Origin: a virus
IMG/VR virus record: IMGVR_UViG_3300010293_000016
Coordinates: 1-37,232 of that record
DNA length: 37,232 nucleotides
Direction: 5' to 3' (one strand)
Of the stretch, positions 1 to 9,192 are shown piece after piece (position 1 is the first letter of the stretch; each line of letters begins with the position of its first letter). Under the pieces are notes generated by a model. That model saw only the letters and a list, made by a program, of their open reading frames with translations, was not told the DNA's origin and searched no databases. A program made the translations under genes and the position numbers.

Positions 1-2
1 CA

Positions 3-1727
3 GATAGAACAGCTAAAGGATTAGACGTAGCTTCTATGGACTTTAAAGTTAAGACTCCTAAGTTCTTAGATCCTTACTTTAATATGACAGACAAAGCATT
101 CCAAGTTCAAACACTAGCTGGGCGTTACGCTGGGTACCTAGCAGTACTTGATTCATTTGAACAAAACAAACCAATATATGGTAGCTCCTACTACAAGAAA
201 GAAGCAATCGATGGATTGAAGAGTAATGAAATGAAAGCAATGAAAGTAGTAGAAAATACTCTAGGTGCACCAGGAGGATTCCCTTTCGTTGCTAAGTATA
301 CACAAGGATGGGCAATGTTTATGACATTCCCACTAGCATTAGCTCGTTGGGGTATGGATACTACACGTACAACCGGACGTATTCTTAAAGATATTTGGTT
401 AGGTGAAGTAGACAGCGATGGTCTTAAAACATTAGCTCGTAATGCAGTAGGTTTAATTGGAGCCACACTAGTAACTAACTTGGTTGCATCTCTGGTTGCT
501 GACATGTATGGCGTAGACGAAGACACCGAAGAAGAATGGAAGCAAGATCAAGTTATGTTCAAACCAGTTCAGACTGCGTTATTAGGTAGACCTTATATAT
601 CCTACCAGCAATCCGCAAATCCACTACAAAATCTAGAACAAATGTTTATCGAACCATTCAAGGCTTCTTCAAACAAAACTTTAGGTAAAAAGTTACAAGG
701 ATTATTCATGGAACTTATTGGAGGTAAAGTTAATCCAGTATTCAAAGTTCCTTATGAGGTAGCAACTAACACCGATTGGTATGGAGGAACTCCAGTTAAA
801 ACAAATTACTCATGGGAAGATAACTTAGCACGTAAGAGCATGGGCTTTGTTATTGGTATTGCTGGAGCTACAGCAATGGTAGACAGCTGGAGATATACTA
901 AACTAGATACAGAAGATCCTGTGTTCCTTGAACGCTTAGGTAAATCCTTACAAGCAGCACTATCTGCAGAGATAGGCAATAGCAAAGGTTACAAAGCAGA
1001 ACTTAAGAATTACTACAAAGCACTATCATCAGTCAACGGTTATATCAAGTACGAAAGAGAACTTGCTGGAACAGAATACTTTGGAAGTGACAACTTTGAT
1101 TCAGAACAATCCTATGAACTGGCTAAAGAAATTCGTAAAGCAATGAACTTAGAACAAAAACCTTCTGTTATCTATGGACTAATCAACGAAGCTATTCAAA
1201 ATGGGGCAGGCAAAAATGAGATTCTTTATTCACTAAGATCTAATTCTATCTCACATAGACTAAGCTTAATTAAAGATCCTACAGAGTTTTATGAAAACCT
1301 AAGTGATAAAGAGAAAGCAGTATTAGACGATGCTATTATTCATGAAGCTGAAAACTATAGTGTGTTAAAAGAATTACTTACAGACACTGCAGCCACAAAC
1401 TATAAGAACAGTTATGTTAAGGATTATTTACCAAGACACTACAATAGAAACTATGATGAGAGAATGTACTTCCATAATCCTAGAGTATATAATAGAGGCA
1501 ACACTCGTTATAACGATGACAAGATGAAACAACTATACCTAGGTAGAAAGACATTCGTGCCTCCACTAACATCAGCAACAGGAAGTAAAGCATCTGGCAT
1601 CAGTTCTAAACTAGGAGCAAGACGTCCTTATATTAAACGACAGAATCTTGGAACTAATAAAGTAAGAACTCAAGCACCTAAGAATAGAACTATCTATGAT
1701 CATCAACACGATTGGAGGAATGAATAA
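3..1727 (+). CDS. Large virion protein, C-terminal part (5' truncated by window)
   Basis: The reading frame is open back to the first base of the window, so the ATG at 36 is probably internal and this is the C-terminal 574 residues or so of a larger protein. I do not recognise a catalytic motif. It has hydrophobic stretches (about residues 85-110 and 140-165 counted from the ATG at 36) within an otherwise polar, lysine-rich chain, and a basic, Asn/Tyr/Arg-rich C-terminal tail. It ends in a TAATG overlap with the terminase gene, so it belongs to the late morphogenesis operon. In short-tailed phages a very large gene in this setting is often an internal (ejected) virion protein; that role is inferred from position, partial hydrophobicity and size only. 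A non-structural role is possible. Confidence 0.6.
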   Translation, partial: DRTAKGLDVASMDFKVKTPKFLDPYFNMTDKAFQVQTLAGRYAGYLAVLDSFEQNKPIYGSSYYKKEAIDGLKSNEMKAMKVVENTLGAPGGFPFVAKYTQGWAMFMTFPLALARWGMDTTRTTGRILKDIWLGEVDSDGLKTLARNAVGLIGATLVTNLVASLVADMYGVDEDTEEEWKQDQVMFKPVQTALLGRPYISYQQSANPLQNLEQMFIEPFKASSNKTLGKKLQGLFMELIGGKVNPVFKVPYEVATNTDWYGGTPVKTNYSWEDNLARKSMGFVIGIAGATAMVDSWRYTKLDTEDPVFLERLGKSLQAALSAEIGNSKGYKAELKNYYKALSSVNGYIKYERELAGTEYFGSDNFDSEQSYELAKEIRKAMNLEQKPSVIYGLINEAIQNGAGKNEILYSLRSNSISHRLSLIKDPTEFYENLSDKEKAVLDDAIIHEAENYSVLKELLTDTAATNYKNSYVKDYLPRHYNRNYDERMYFHNPRVYNRGNTRYNDDKMKQLYLGRKTFVPPLTSATGSKASGISSKLGARRPYIKRQNLGTNKVRTQAPKNRTIYDHQHDWRNE

Positions 1728-3334
1728 TGCCTCAGCAAATAGTTATCATTCCTAATTATAAACCACATGCTAAGCAAGTCTTATTACACAACGCACCTCT
1801 TGCCACCGACGGGATATCAATTACCTTGTTCGGTGGTGCACGTGGTGCAGGTAAATCAGGGGGCATCCTCGGTGATGCCTTCATGTTTTGCCAAACTTAT
1901 CCAGGAGCTAAAGCTATTATCATTCGTGAAAGCTTAGGCTCAGTTCGTCAATCATTCTTAGATAAGTTGCCTTCGCTATTCCCTCAGGAAATGCAAGGGC
2001 ACAAGCTATACGACTATAAAGAAAACTCAAGTTCATTCTACCCAGGAAGATCTATTGTATTTCCTAATGGATCTTATATTACATTTCAACGTGTAGCAAA
2101 CTATCAAGAAGCTAAAGCATTCCAAGGATTTGAATTTCAATACTTAGCTGTCGATGAAATTACTAAGCATGATCAGAAGACAATTGAATACTTACTCACG
2201 ATTGTGCGTTCACCTTTGCTCACTAATAAGTATACAGGTAAGCAATATCAGATTCCTACTAAAGTAGTCTTTGGTGCTAACCCTGGAGGCAAGGGACATA
2301 AGTGGGTTAAGAAAATGTTCATTGATCCTACCGTTACATCTTACGATCCTATTCATAATACTCCACTTACTACGAAAGACCACAAGTATAACATGGTGTT
2401 ACCTGGAGAAGATGGTAGAGCAGAACAAAAGATTCCTGTTAATGTTAGATTCATTCCAGCATCTTATAAAGATAATCCTTATATTGCTAAGTCCTATGTA
2501 GCTATGCTACTTATGCAACCTGAGCATATGCAGGAGATGGACATCTGGGGTAACTGGGATGTTGTAGCTGGTAAGATGTTTGATCTTAAAGAAAAACAAA
2601 GACTTGCTGCTTTACAAACAAGACAAGCTCTTAAAGAAATAGAAGAATCTAACATGGATTACGAAATCTTTATATCGGTGGACTGGGGATACAAACCATC
2701 ATACCACTCAGCACACTGGCATATAGTAACTCAGGACAAACGAGTACTCACTTTCCAAGAACAGTATGGTCAAGAATTAATCTTTGAAGATTTTGTTAAA
2801 GTTCTAGCAAACCGCAGTGAAGGCATGTACATCAGTGCTACTTGTCTACCGCATGATATGTTTAGATCAGGAGATCGCTATCGTGATGAAGGTGGCAAAG
2901 TAATAGGCGAAACTAAATCAGATGTGTTTGAACACTGGGGTTTAAACCCTGTATCAGTTTTATCTGGTAAAGGAAACGTAGAGATGCGTAACGATAAAAT
3001 CCATTCATCCACAACTATTGTAGGTGAAGATAATGTTCATAAATTTAGAATCTCTGAGCTATGCCCCAACCTAATAGAAGAATTTGATGAAGCTGTGCAC
3101 GACGAATTTTATCCACTAAAGATAGCCGAAGGATGTCGTGATCATGCACTAGATGACTATGGTTTATTCCTGATCTATTACTCAGATGAACTTGCACCTA
3201 TAGGTTCTGACACCATTATTGTTAAAGATAATAGACCTAAATTGATTAGACTTGTAGAAAAAGAACTAGAAGAGCTTGAAGCAGATGCGGAAGATAATTA
3301 CTCTATCGCACTTGATAATATCTTTGACTTGTAA
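1727..3334 (+). CDS. terL: Terminase large subunit (packaging ATPase-nuclease)
   Basis: This is the motor that translocates DNA into the prohead and cuts the concatemer. The N-terminal ATPase has a Walker A motif GGARGAGKS at residues 36-44 and a Walker B with catalytic acid, YLAVDEIT, at about 139-146. The C-terminal RNase H-like nuclease shows the first metal-binding Asp in FISVDWGY (about residue 320) and a late HALDDYG acidic motif (about 480). At 535 residues it has the usual length for the family and appears intact. The start codon overlaps the stop of the upstream gene (TAATG), giving translational coupling. A plausible small subunit is not adjacent but is encoded leftward at about 36 kb. 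Confidence 0.95.
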   Translation: MPQQIVIIPNYKPHAKQVLLHNAPLATDGISITLFGGARGAGKSGGILGDAFMFCQTYPGAKAIIIRESLGSVRQSFLDKLPSLFPQEMQGHKLYDYKENSSSFYPGRSIVFPNGSYITFQRVANYQEAKAFQGFEFQYLAVDEITKHDQKTIEYLLTIVRSPLLTNKYTGKQYQIPTKVVFGANPGGKGHKWVKKMFIDPTVTSYDPIHNTPLTTKDHKYNMVLPGEDGRAEQKIPVNVRFIPASYKDNPYIAKSYVAMLLMQPEHMQEMDIWGNWDVVAGKMFDLKEKQRLAALQTRQALKEIEESNMDYEIFISVDWGYKPSYHSAHWHIVTQDKRVLTFQEQYGQELIFEDFVKVLANRSEGMYISATCLPHDMFRSGDRYRDEGGKVIGETKSDVFEHWGLNPVSVLSGKGNVEMRNDKIHSSTTIVGEDNVHKFRISELCPNLIEEFDEAVHDEFYPLKIAEGCRDHALDDYGLFLIYYSDELAPIGSDTIIVKDNRPKLIRLVEKELEELEADAEDNYSIALDNIFDL

Positions 3335-3360
3335 TAAAATGAAAGAAAGGAGTGAGAGCT

Positions 3361-3690
3361 ATGAAGTATGCATTAAAAGATTCAACTAAAAATTTTATGA
3401 CATTCTCTTGTCCAGTAGGCAAGTGGAATAGAACAGAAAAGCATTCAATTGCTAACATATCTATTCGTGTTGAAGGAGTTCCTAACTCAGAGTTAAGACT
3501 TAACAGAAACATGTTAAGACAAGTCTTATTAGAGAACCCTAACGAAGTAAGAGATTTACTTGGTCTTGTAGTTAAACCTTATGAAGAAAAGAAATCTAAG
3601 AAAACTATTAAGACAGAAGATGTGGGTTTTGAAACACCTACAGTAGTAGAGCCAGTCGTTGCAGTAGAAGTCAAACCTTCGGAGGAATAA
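3361..3690 (+). CDS. Small hypothetical protein between terL and portal
   Basis: This is a 109-residue protein of unknown function. I chose the ATG at 3361 over the in-frame GTG at 3352 because the GTG lies inside the ribosome binding site AAAGGAG (3346-3352), which sits correctly spaced from 3361. The N-terminal 75 residues look like a compact mixed fold containing FSCPVGKWN; the C-terminal third is a Lys/Glu- then Val/Pro/Glu-rich tail that is probably disordered. Its place between the terminase and portal genes suggests a head-assembly or packaging accessory role, but there is no motif to prove it. Confidence 0.7.
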   Translation: MKYALKDSTKNFMTFSCPVGKWNRTEKHSIANISIRVEGVPNSELRLNRNMLRQVLLENPNEVRDLLGLVVKPYEEKKSKKTIKTEDVGFETPTVVEPVVAVEVKPSEE

Positions 3691-3693
3691 GAT

Positions 3694-3978
3694 ATGGATT
3701 TATACCTATTCATTTTATTTGTTATGTTAGGACTTGCTTTGATACTTGCATTAGCTGCACTCACATTCTTGCTCTATCAACAAATGCTTGCTCATAACGA
3801 AGTTAATAAGCGTATGCTTACGATAACTTCAGAAGCAATGCTCAGTGTTAAAATAACCCAGGAAGAAGTAGAAACATTTATTCGAAGCTTAGATCAACCC
3901 GTTAAAGAATCTATACTCGATGAATCAAAAGACGAAAACACTACTGTATTTAATCCTCACGGTTATCAAGAAGAATAA
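3694..3978 (+). CDS. Small single-pass membrane protein
   Basis: This 94-residue protein has a strong hydrophobic segment at about residues 5-28 (Leu/Ala/Ile-rich) followed by an amphipathic, acidic soluble part. The shape is that of an N-terminally anchored inner-membrane protein with its body on one side. It starts 3 bases after the previous stop. A membrane anchor within the terL-portal interval is not usual for head genes. Possible roles are a lysis accessory, a membrane-ejection factor carried in the virion, or a host-takeover peptide; none can be chosen from sequence. Confidence 0.7.
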   Translation: MDLYLFILFVMLGLALILALAALTFLLYQQMLAHNEVNKRMLTITSEAMLSVKITQEEVETFIRSLDQPVKESILDESKDENTTVFNPHGYQEE

Positions 3979-3992
3979 TAGGAGGTATGTAG

Positions 3993-5921
3993 ATGGGAAA
4001 AGATTATCGTAACATGCCTTCATACATTAGACACTTTGTTGATCAATCAAATACTAAAATTCGGCCGTTCGTAGTGAGCGGGAATTTTAATACTGAATAT
4101 ATTAGAGGAAACCAAAACATCAAGATAGGTGAGAACCTAATCATCAAAGCTAAACAGTATGAAGATGCTAAAGTATATACAGAAAGAAAAATATTTAACC
4201 GCATGAATCCTATCTACTTAACACGCTATGCAATCTTAACAGATAATATGCCTATCCCTGGATTTAAGCCAAGCACATCATCCCATAAGAGTGTCATCGA
4301 TGCGAACAAAGGTAATTCGTTTATCACAGAATTCATGCAAGACATTGACTTTAAAGCTAAGCACTGTAAGATCATCACTCGAGGAGATACCTATGCAGCT
4401 GTATGGGTTAAGACTGGAGTCGATTGGTCTGAAGGTGAAGATGTTGCAACAATAGAAGTAGATGTTAACGGAGAGAAAAAAGAATTCCTTCTTAAAGAAG
4501 GTAGACCTTTTATTCAACCTATACCTTTACACGAAATAGCTGTTGATAATTTATTTGTTGACAGTATTGATGAGGTCCAAGAACTTGCTCACCGTAAGCC
4601 ATACTCTCTTGATTATATTAAAAAGCGTTGGGGCTATGATGCTAAGTCTGAGGAAATAACAGATGTCATGGGAACAGAACTTCCAGGACAACGTGGAGTA
4701 AACAATCCATCGGATATGAAATATGCATTCGTATATGAATACTATAAGAGAGCAGACATTGAATATCCTGAAGGAAGACACATCATCATGGTTAATGATA
4801 AAATTCTTTATGATCAAAAACTTCCATACGAAAATGGGTTTAACGGTAAACGTAATATCCCATTTGATATTGTTAACTTACAAACAGTTCCAGGACATAT
4901 CTTTGGTATGTCAGTTTATCCTCAGTTGATTCCTATCCAGGATACATTGAATGCAGTAAAGAATCGTTACCTTGAATATGTTAACCATATTGCTATTGGT
5001 CAACTCTATTACTGGGAGGGATCCTTATTAAATAAGTCAACCTTCTCTACTAAACCTGGTAAACTAATTGGACTTAAGCGTAACGCACGTCCACCTCAAG
5101 CAGTTCAGAAAACTCAGTTAACAAATGAATTCATTAGTTACTTGCGTATGCTCGATGAAGACATGCTAATCACAGCTGGTCTATCACCACTTACTGTGTA
5201 TGGTACAGGTAAGTCTAATATGAGAACTGATGGTGTTGTTGATAAGGTAGCAGAATCAGATCAAAATAAACTGGTTAATGCAATTGATAATATATCAAAC
5301 GCTTACATCCAGATCTTTAAAAAAATTTTATATCTAGAGAAATTTCGCCAGAAATTTATAAAAGAGAAACTTGGTCTTGCTAAGAAAGACGCCTACGTGG
5401 TAAAATACAACTTAGAAGAGGTTGACGTAGAACAACTCACAATTGTAAACAGGGAGTTCCTGATGCAAAGTGACCAGATATACGACAAGAAACTTCAGCA
5501 AGCAAATCAGTTAGGGCTCTACAATGCCCAGATGAACTTATCTTATATCAGTAAGAAAGAGTTGTTGAATGCTATCAAAGCAAACTATCTGAAGGATACA
5601 CTTGATCCTAAAGAACGTGCGAACCATGAGCTTATTGAAACAGAACATTTTATGATCTTAGATTCTAAGAAACCAAATGTTGAACAGTTTCATAATCATG
5701 AGCAGCATATCTATGAGCATGACCTATTCAGACTGTCTCCTGAATTACTAGTGCTCAAAGATAAAGATGCTAAGAAGTATGATCTTATACTTCAAAGTAT
5801 CAATGAACACATTCAACATCACCAAAAATTTGTACAAAAGAATCAAGGCCAAAATGTTTATGATGGTGCCAAGGCGTTTATGAAGAGTACAGCTCAGGGA
5901 GAACCTAGAGCCAAGGCCTAA
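3993..5921 (+). CDS. Portal (head-tail connector) protein
   Basis: This 642-residue protein is probably the dodecameric portal at the packaging vertex, through which TerL drives DNA. The call rests on position (TerL, portal, scaffold, capsid order), length, and portal-like features: a mixed N-terminal clip/wing region, a segment PFDIVNLQTVPGHIFGMSVY followed by a helix IPIQDTLNAVKNRYLEY typical of portal stem regions, and a charged, helix-rich C-terminus (from about 430) that could form the crown. The ribosome binding site AGGAGG at 3980-3985 fixes the ATG at 3993. No frameshift is seen. Confidence 0.85.
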   Translation: MGKDYRNMPSYIRHFVDQSNTKIRPFVVSGNFNTEYIRGNQNIKIGENLIIKAKQYEDAKVYTERKIFNRMNPIYLTRYAILTDNMPIPGFKPSTSSHKSVIDANKGNSFITEFMQDIDFKAKHCKIITRGDTYAAVWVKTGVDWSEGEDVATIEVDVNGEKKEFLLKEGRPFIQPIPLHEIAVDNLFVDSIDEVQELAHRKPYSLDYIKKRWGYDAKSEEITDVMGTELPGQRGVNNPSDMKYAFVYEYYKRADIEYPEGRHIIMVNDKILYDQKLPYENGFNGKRNIPFDIVNLQTVPGHIFGMSVYPQLIPIQDTLNAVKNRYLEYVNHIAIGQLYYWEGSLLNKSTFSTKPGKLIGLKRNARPPQAVQKTQLTNEFISYLRMLDEDMLITAGLSPLTVYGTGKSNMRTDGVVDKVAESDQNKLVNAIDNISNAYIQIFKKILYLEKFRQKFIKEKLGLAKKDAYVVKYNLEEVDVEQLTIVNREFLMQSDQIYDKKLQQANQLGLYNAQMNLSYISKKELLNAIKANYLKDTLDPKERANHELIETEHFMILDSKKPNVEQFHNHEQHIYEHDLFRLSPELLVLKDKDAKKYDLILQSINEHIQHHQKFVQKNQGQNVYDGAKAFMKSTAQGEPRAKA

Positions 5922-5949
5922 TACGTACAGCAGAAAGGAAAAATAAACC

Positions 5950-6621
5950 ATGGACGAAAAAGAATTTCAAGCATTACAAGAAGAAAACGCACGCATTAAA
6001 GCGGAGCTGGAGGCAGAAAAGGCTGAGAAAGCCAAGTTGGTAAAGAACGTAAGTGATCAGAATAGCTACATCACTAAGTTAGAGCAAGATCGTAAAGCTA
6101 GCACGCCGGATAAGGAACCTCTTGATCCAGCGACAAAAGCGTATCTGCAGAAAAAAATGCGTGAGGATACGATTGCTGGTACCTTAGCTAAACTAACACC
6201 ACAATTTCCAGTAGGAGTTGTTGGTGCAATTAGAGAGGACTTAGATCTATTCTTAGATAAGACGATGAAGCCTGAGAATACTACCGAGGCTTATGTTCGA
6301 GAAGCATTCTATCTATGCTATGGTAAAGCTATGGCAAATAAAGAACATGCTGTTCATCAGATTCTTGCACAAGTTAACCCAGTTACTCCAGTTCAACAAG
6401 GAGCACAAATCATACCTCCAGGTCAAGTACCTCCAGGTCCACTTCCTAGTGAACGGTTACAACAAATGGGTAAACCTCCTGTGTTAAATCCTAATCCAAC
6501 ACAAACTCCTAACGATAGAGGAGTAGTCAATCCTGTAGTACCTGGTGCCTCAGGCATTCAGCCAGCTAATACTCAGGAAGCTCTGAAGTCATTCAAGAGT
6601 AGACTCGGTGGTCTAAAATAA
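5950..6621 (+). CDS. Scaffolding-type head protein
   Basis: This 223-residue protein precedes the major capsid gene. Residues 1-45 form a highly charged Glu/Lys/Ala coiled coil; residues 50-130 are helical; residues 135-205 are a Pro/Gln/Gly/Asn-rich low-complexity linker; the end is a short basic segment (LKSFKSRLGGLK). Coiled-coil N-terminus plus a basic C-terminal helix-turn is the usual design of phage scaffolding proteins, whose basic tail binds coat protein. Position between portal and capsid supports this. It could alternatively be a minor capsid or head-fibre protein because of the unusual Pro-rich part. Confidence 0.75.
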   Translation: MDEKEFQALQEENARIKAELEAEKAEKAKLVKNVSDQNSYITKLEQDRKASTPDKEPLDPATKAYLQKKMREDTIAGTLAKLTPQFPVGVVGAIREDLDLFLDKTMKPENTTEAYVREAFYLCYGKAMANKEHAVHQILAQVNPVTPVQQGAQIIPPGQVPPGPLPSERLQQMGKPPVLNPNPTQTPNDRGVVNPVVPGASGIQPANTQEALKSFKSRLGGLK

Positions 6622-6647
6622 AACTCTAAAATAAGGAGGCCACAATC

Positions 6648-8066
6648 ATGGCTACAGAATTAACAGGATATGCAGGCTTACAAGAAGCGTCCGTAGACGC
6701 CAAATCAGCGATTCAAGACTTCCTTAAGCTTGAATACACTCCAGGGTTAATCAATGAATTCAATCAACGTGAAGCATTGATCAACAGATTAGCAAAAGAT
6801 ACCATCACTGGTAAAAAGAAATACAAGAGTTTCGCTCTTGGTATTACCGACAACGTTCGTGGTCTTGGCGGATTAGGCATTGCATCCGACATGTACCAAA
6901 TCGGTCTTGGTGATTTCATTAAGGGTGGCGACAAGGTTGATGCTGAGTTTGATACAACCAAGATGATTGGTGTATTCTCCATCACTGATGAAACCATTAT
7001 GAAAGGTACTACTGATGGATCATTATACGATACATTAAAGGATACCCTTGATCGTATGAACGTAGGCTTAAAGCATACTCAATCTCGTTGGACTTATGGT
7101 TCACATACAGGTTTAGTTGCTGTTATTAAGACTGCGACAAAATTCAACACCACTGGTTCAGATGGTGATACTGCTCCTGGTGTAACTCATCCAGCTGTTC
7201 AAGTTGGTTCGAAAGAACTTACTGGCTTATGGAAGATTACAATGAGTAACCAATACTTATTGTTACCAGGTATGGGCATCATGCTTAAGAGCAAAGATGC
7301 TACTCATCAAATTGAAGCCGTTACAACTGGTGCTCAAATTCCTTATGCTACAGGTAGAATTTGGCAAGAAGACACTTCAACATTAAACAGCAAAACTTTC
7401 ATCGTTCAACTGACTGGCTACAACGATGCAGTCATTAATGTCATTGAAGCTGGCGTTGAAGTCTTTGCTGCACAAATTATGCCAGGAACTACTGGTACAG
7501 TTGCTCAAGAATACCATGGTCTTCATGACATCCTTATTGACAATAGCACTAAGATTTTCGGTGTTGATCGTTCAATCTATGTTCAACTTAAGAACCCTAA
7601 GAAAGACCTCAGCAATGAAATCCTTACTGAAGAAATTCTTCGTGACATGGCTGACCACCTTGAGCTTACGATGCCAGAAGATCGTAAGATCGGTTTAGTC
7701 TGTGCTCCACACAGAGTCATCTCTGCTGTTGAAAAATCCTTGCTACAATTCAAGTCATATGAAATCAACCAGGATCCAACTAAGGGGTTCAACCTTGGTA
7801 AACCTGTTATTCAATTTGACAATTATCAATTGTACAAAGACAAGTATGCTCACGACAACACTGTCTACATGTTAGACACTGGTGCAGTCGGTGAGTTACT
7901 CCGCAAAGAATTTGGCTGGTTAACTTCAGGTCGTGAAGGTATTCTTGAAAGACGTGACGGTACTGAAATCTATGAGGCAATCATGACTAAGTACGCTGAC
8001 ATGTACATCGAAACTTGGAAATCTCATGCAGCATTTGTTAATGTTGCAGAAGATGTAACACCTTAA
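6648..8066 (+). CDS. Major capsid protein
   Basis: This 472-residue protein follows the scaffold gene with the strong ribosome binding site AAGGAGG (6633-6639), as expected for the most abundant virion protein. The sequence has the character of an HK97-fold coat: a helical N-arm (residues 15-50), a glycine-rich E-loop-like region (GLGGLGIASDMYQIGLGDF, about 73-92), a central domain with Gly/Thr-rich insertions (about 150-280), and a C-terminal region with the pattern ERRDGTEIYEAIMTKYADMYIETW. Assignment is by context and general pattern, not a diagnostic motif. A hairpin directly after the stop probably limits read-through into the tail genes, raising the capsid-to-tail ratio. Confidence 0.88.
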   Translation: MATELTGYAGLQEASVDAKSAIQDFLKLEYTPGLINEFNQREALINRLAKDTITGKKKYKSFALGITDNVRGLGGLGIASDMYQIGLGDFIKGGDKVDAEFDTTKMIGVFSITDETIMKGTTDGSLYDTLKDTLDRMNVGLKHTQSRWTYGSHTGLVAVIKTATKFNTTGSDGDTAPGVTHPAVQVGSKELTGLWKITMSNQYLLLPGMGIMLKSKDATHQIEAVTTGAQIPYATGRIWQEDTSTLNSKTFIVQLTGYNDAVINVIEAGVEVFAAQIMPGTTGTVAQEYHGLHDILIDNSTKIFGVDRSIYVQLKNPKKDLSNEILTEEILRDMADHLELTMPEDRKIGLVCAPHRVISAVEKSLLQFKSYEINQDPTKGFNLGKPVIQFDNYQLYKDKYAHDNTVYMLDTGAVGELLRKEFGWLTSGREGILERRDGTEIYEAIMTKYADMYIETWKSHAAFVNVAEDVTP

Positions 8067-8085
8067 GTAATCTAAGAGACTAACA

Positions 8086-8116
8086 CCCCCGTAAGCCACA
8101 TCCTTATGGGGGTTTA
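8086..8116 (+). terminator. Attenuator-type hairpin after capsid gene
   Basis: A 10-bp stem, CCCCCGTAAG (8086-8095) with CTTATGGGGG (8103-8112) including one G-U pair, closes a 7-base loop and is followed by only a short T tract (TTTAT). The stem is strong but the tract is weak, so partial termination is likely: enough to make excess capsid message while still letting polymerase into the tail genes. Confidence 0.75.
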
Positions 8117-8131
8117 TCTCAATTAACAACT

Positions 8132-8503
8132 ATGAAAACATTACGACATCAACCATGGCTAAAGCCAGTTAACTTATTTAATATTCATAATCGTATACAA
8201 GAAGAAACCCACGGTGATATGGTGGTTGTTTTCAATACGCTTACAGGTAACTACGAGATTCATTCTGAGTATTCATATGAGGGTAATCTGCAATCCTCTA
8301 ATGGAATGATACCTGATGAGTACCTTAACGGTTATTTAATTAAAGATATTCGTGCTACGAACCTACCTGCAAATGAAGAACTTTTCAGGGAACAACGAAG
8401 AGAACAAGAGCATATGTGGGATCAGCATGAAGAACTCGTTCAAAAATATAACGTATCATCCAAACTACGTGCGGTTGAACGTGGACTAGGGAGACGCTTA
8501 TGA
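8132..8503 (+). CDS. Hypothetical virion-region protein
   Basis: This 123-residue protein of unknown function lies between capsid and adaptor genes. The central part, MVVVFNTLTGNYEIHSEYSY, looks like beta strands; the C-terminal third is a charged helix (EELFREQRREQEHMWDQHEELVQKY). There is no good ribosome binding site before the ATG at 8132, since the attenuator hairpin occupies that position, so initiation may depend on the hairpin or start further in. The position suggests a head-completion or tail-joining protein. It overlaps the next gene by 4 bases (ATGA). Confidence 0.65.
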   Translation: MKTLRHQPWLKPVNLFNIHNRIQEETHGDMVVVFNTLTGNYEIHSEYSYEGNLQSSNGMIPDEYLNGYLIKDIRATNLPANEELFREQRREQEHMWDQHEELVQKYNVSSKLRAVERGLGRRL

Positions 8504-9192
8504 AACTATCAGAACTATATACACGTGTTACAGAAACTACAGGGCTTGAAGTACTTACAGCAGAAGCAATCAATGCAGCAATAGCTAATTGTTTTGCTGA
8601 CTTAACTAGTAGAGGATATAGAGAGTTTGAAGAACTTTCTTTTGAAGACAGTGATATTACAGTCATCAATCAGAATTTTATTGCTATTAAACTCCCTGAT
8701 TCTATTCGTAAAATAAACTACTGTAGAATTTATTTTGAAACAGATGCGGCCATCGCTTCAAGAATTCCTATAGGAAATAAGTTATTAGAGTCAATTGTTA
8801 AAGAGGGGATCTTTGTCAGTAATCTATGGGCTCTAGGTAAACGAGCTATCTATTACACCAAAGGATCTAATCTTTTAATTGAATGGCTTGGAGACAGAAC
8901 TCCTAGCAAAATTGTCTTAGGTATTTACAAACGACTTGTTACACCTACATTGATTGCTAGTGAACTAGCTGCCACAGGAGATTTAAGTGCAGTCAACATT
9001 AACATCAGAAAAGAATTTGAGGATGCTCTCGTGCTATACGCATGTTACTTCTTTTATGCTCGTGAGCTTAAAGATACAGAACGTATGCAGTTCCACCTCA
9101 ATCAATATAAATATTACGTCGAAGATATCCTCCACGAACTATCAGAGGAAGATAATTTTGATGATGAAGACGATCAGGTGGTGGTGGAATAA
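8500..9192 (+). CDS. Head-tail adaptor protein (podoviral type)
   Basis: This 230-residue protein starts in an ATGA overlap with the previous stop. It is predominantly helical with a central beta part and ends in an acidic tail (EEDNFDDEDDQ). The N-terminal helix pair (TAEAINAAIANCFADLTSRGYREF) and the late helix EFEDALVLYACYFFYARELKDTERMQFHLNQYKYY resemble the helical bundle of short-tail adaptor (T7 gp11-like) proteins that sit under the portal and hold the nozzle. This is inferred from architecture and its position directly before the nozzle-like gene. A gateway or stopper protein is the main alternative. Confidence 0.6.
   Translation: MKLSELYTRVTETTGLEVLTAEAINAAIANCFADLTSRGYREFEELSFEDSDITVINQNFIAIKLPDSIRKINYCRIYFETDAAIASRIPIGNKLLESIVKEGIFVSNLWALGKRAIYYTKGSNLLIEWLGDRTPSKIVLGIYKRLVTPTLIASELAATGDLSAVNINIRKEFEDALVLYACYFFYARELKDTERMQFHLNQYKYYVEDILHELSEEDNFDDEDDQVVVE

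Noticed and set aside
191-526. Leftward ORFs inside the first gene and other antisense ORFs such as 17866-18144 and 22605-22928
   Set aside because: They lie inside well-supported rightward genes, lack ribosome binding sites and have shadow-like low-complexity translations.
3339-3389. Short ORF starting ATGAAAGAAAGGAG before the gene at 3361
   Set aside because: It contains the ribosome binding site of the next gene in its own coding sequence and stops within 17 codons or so; it is probably only spacer.
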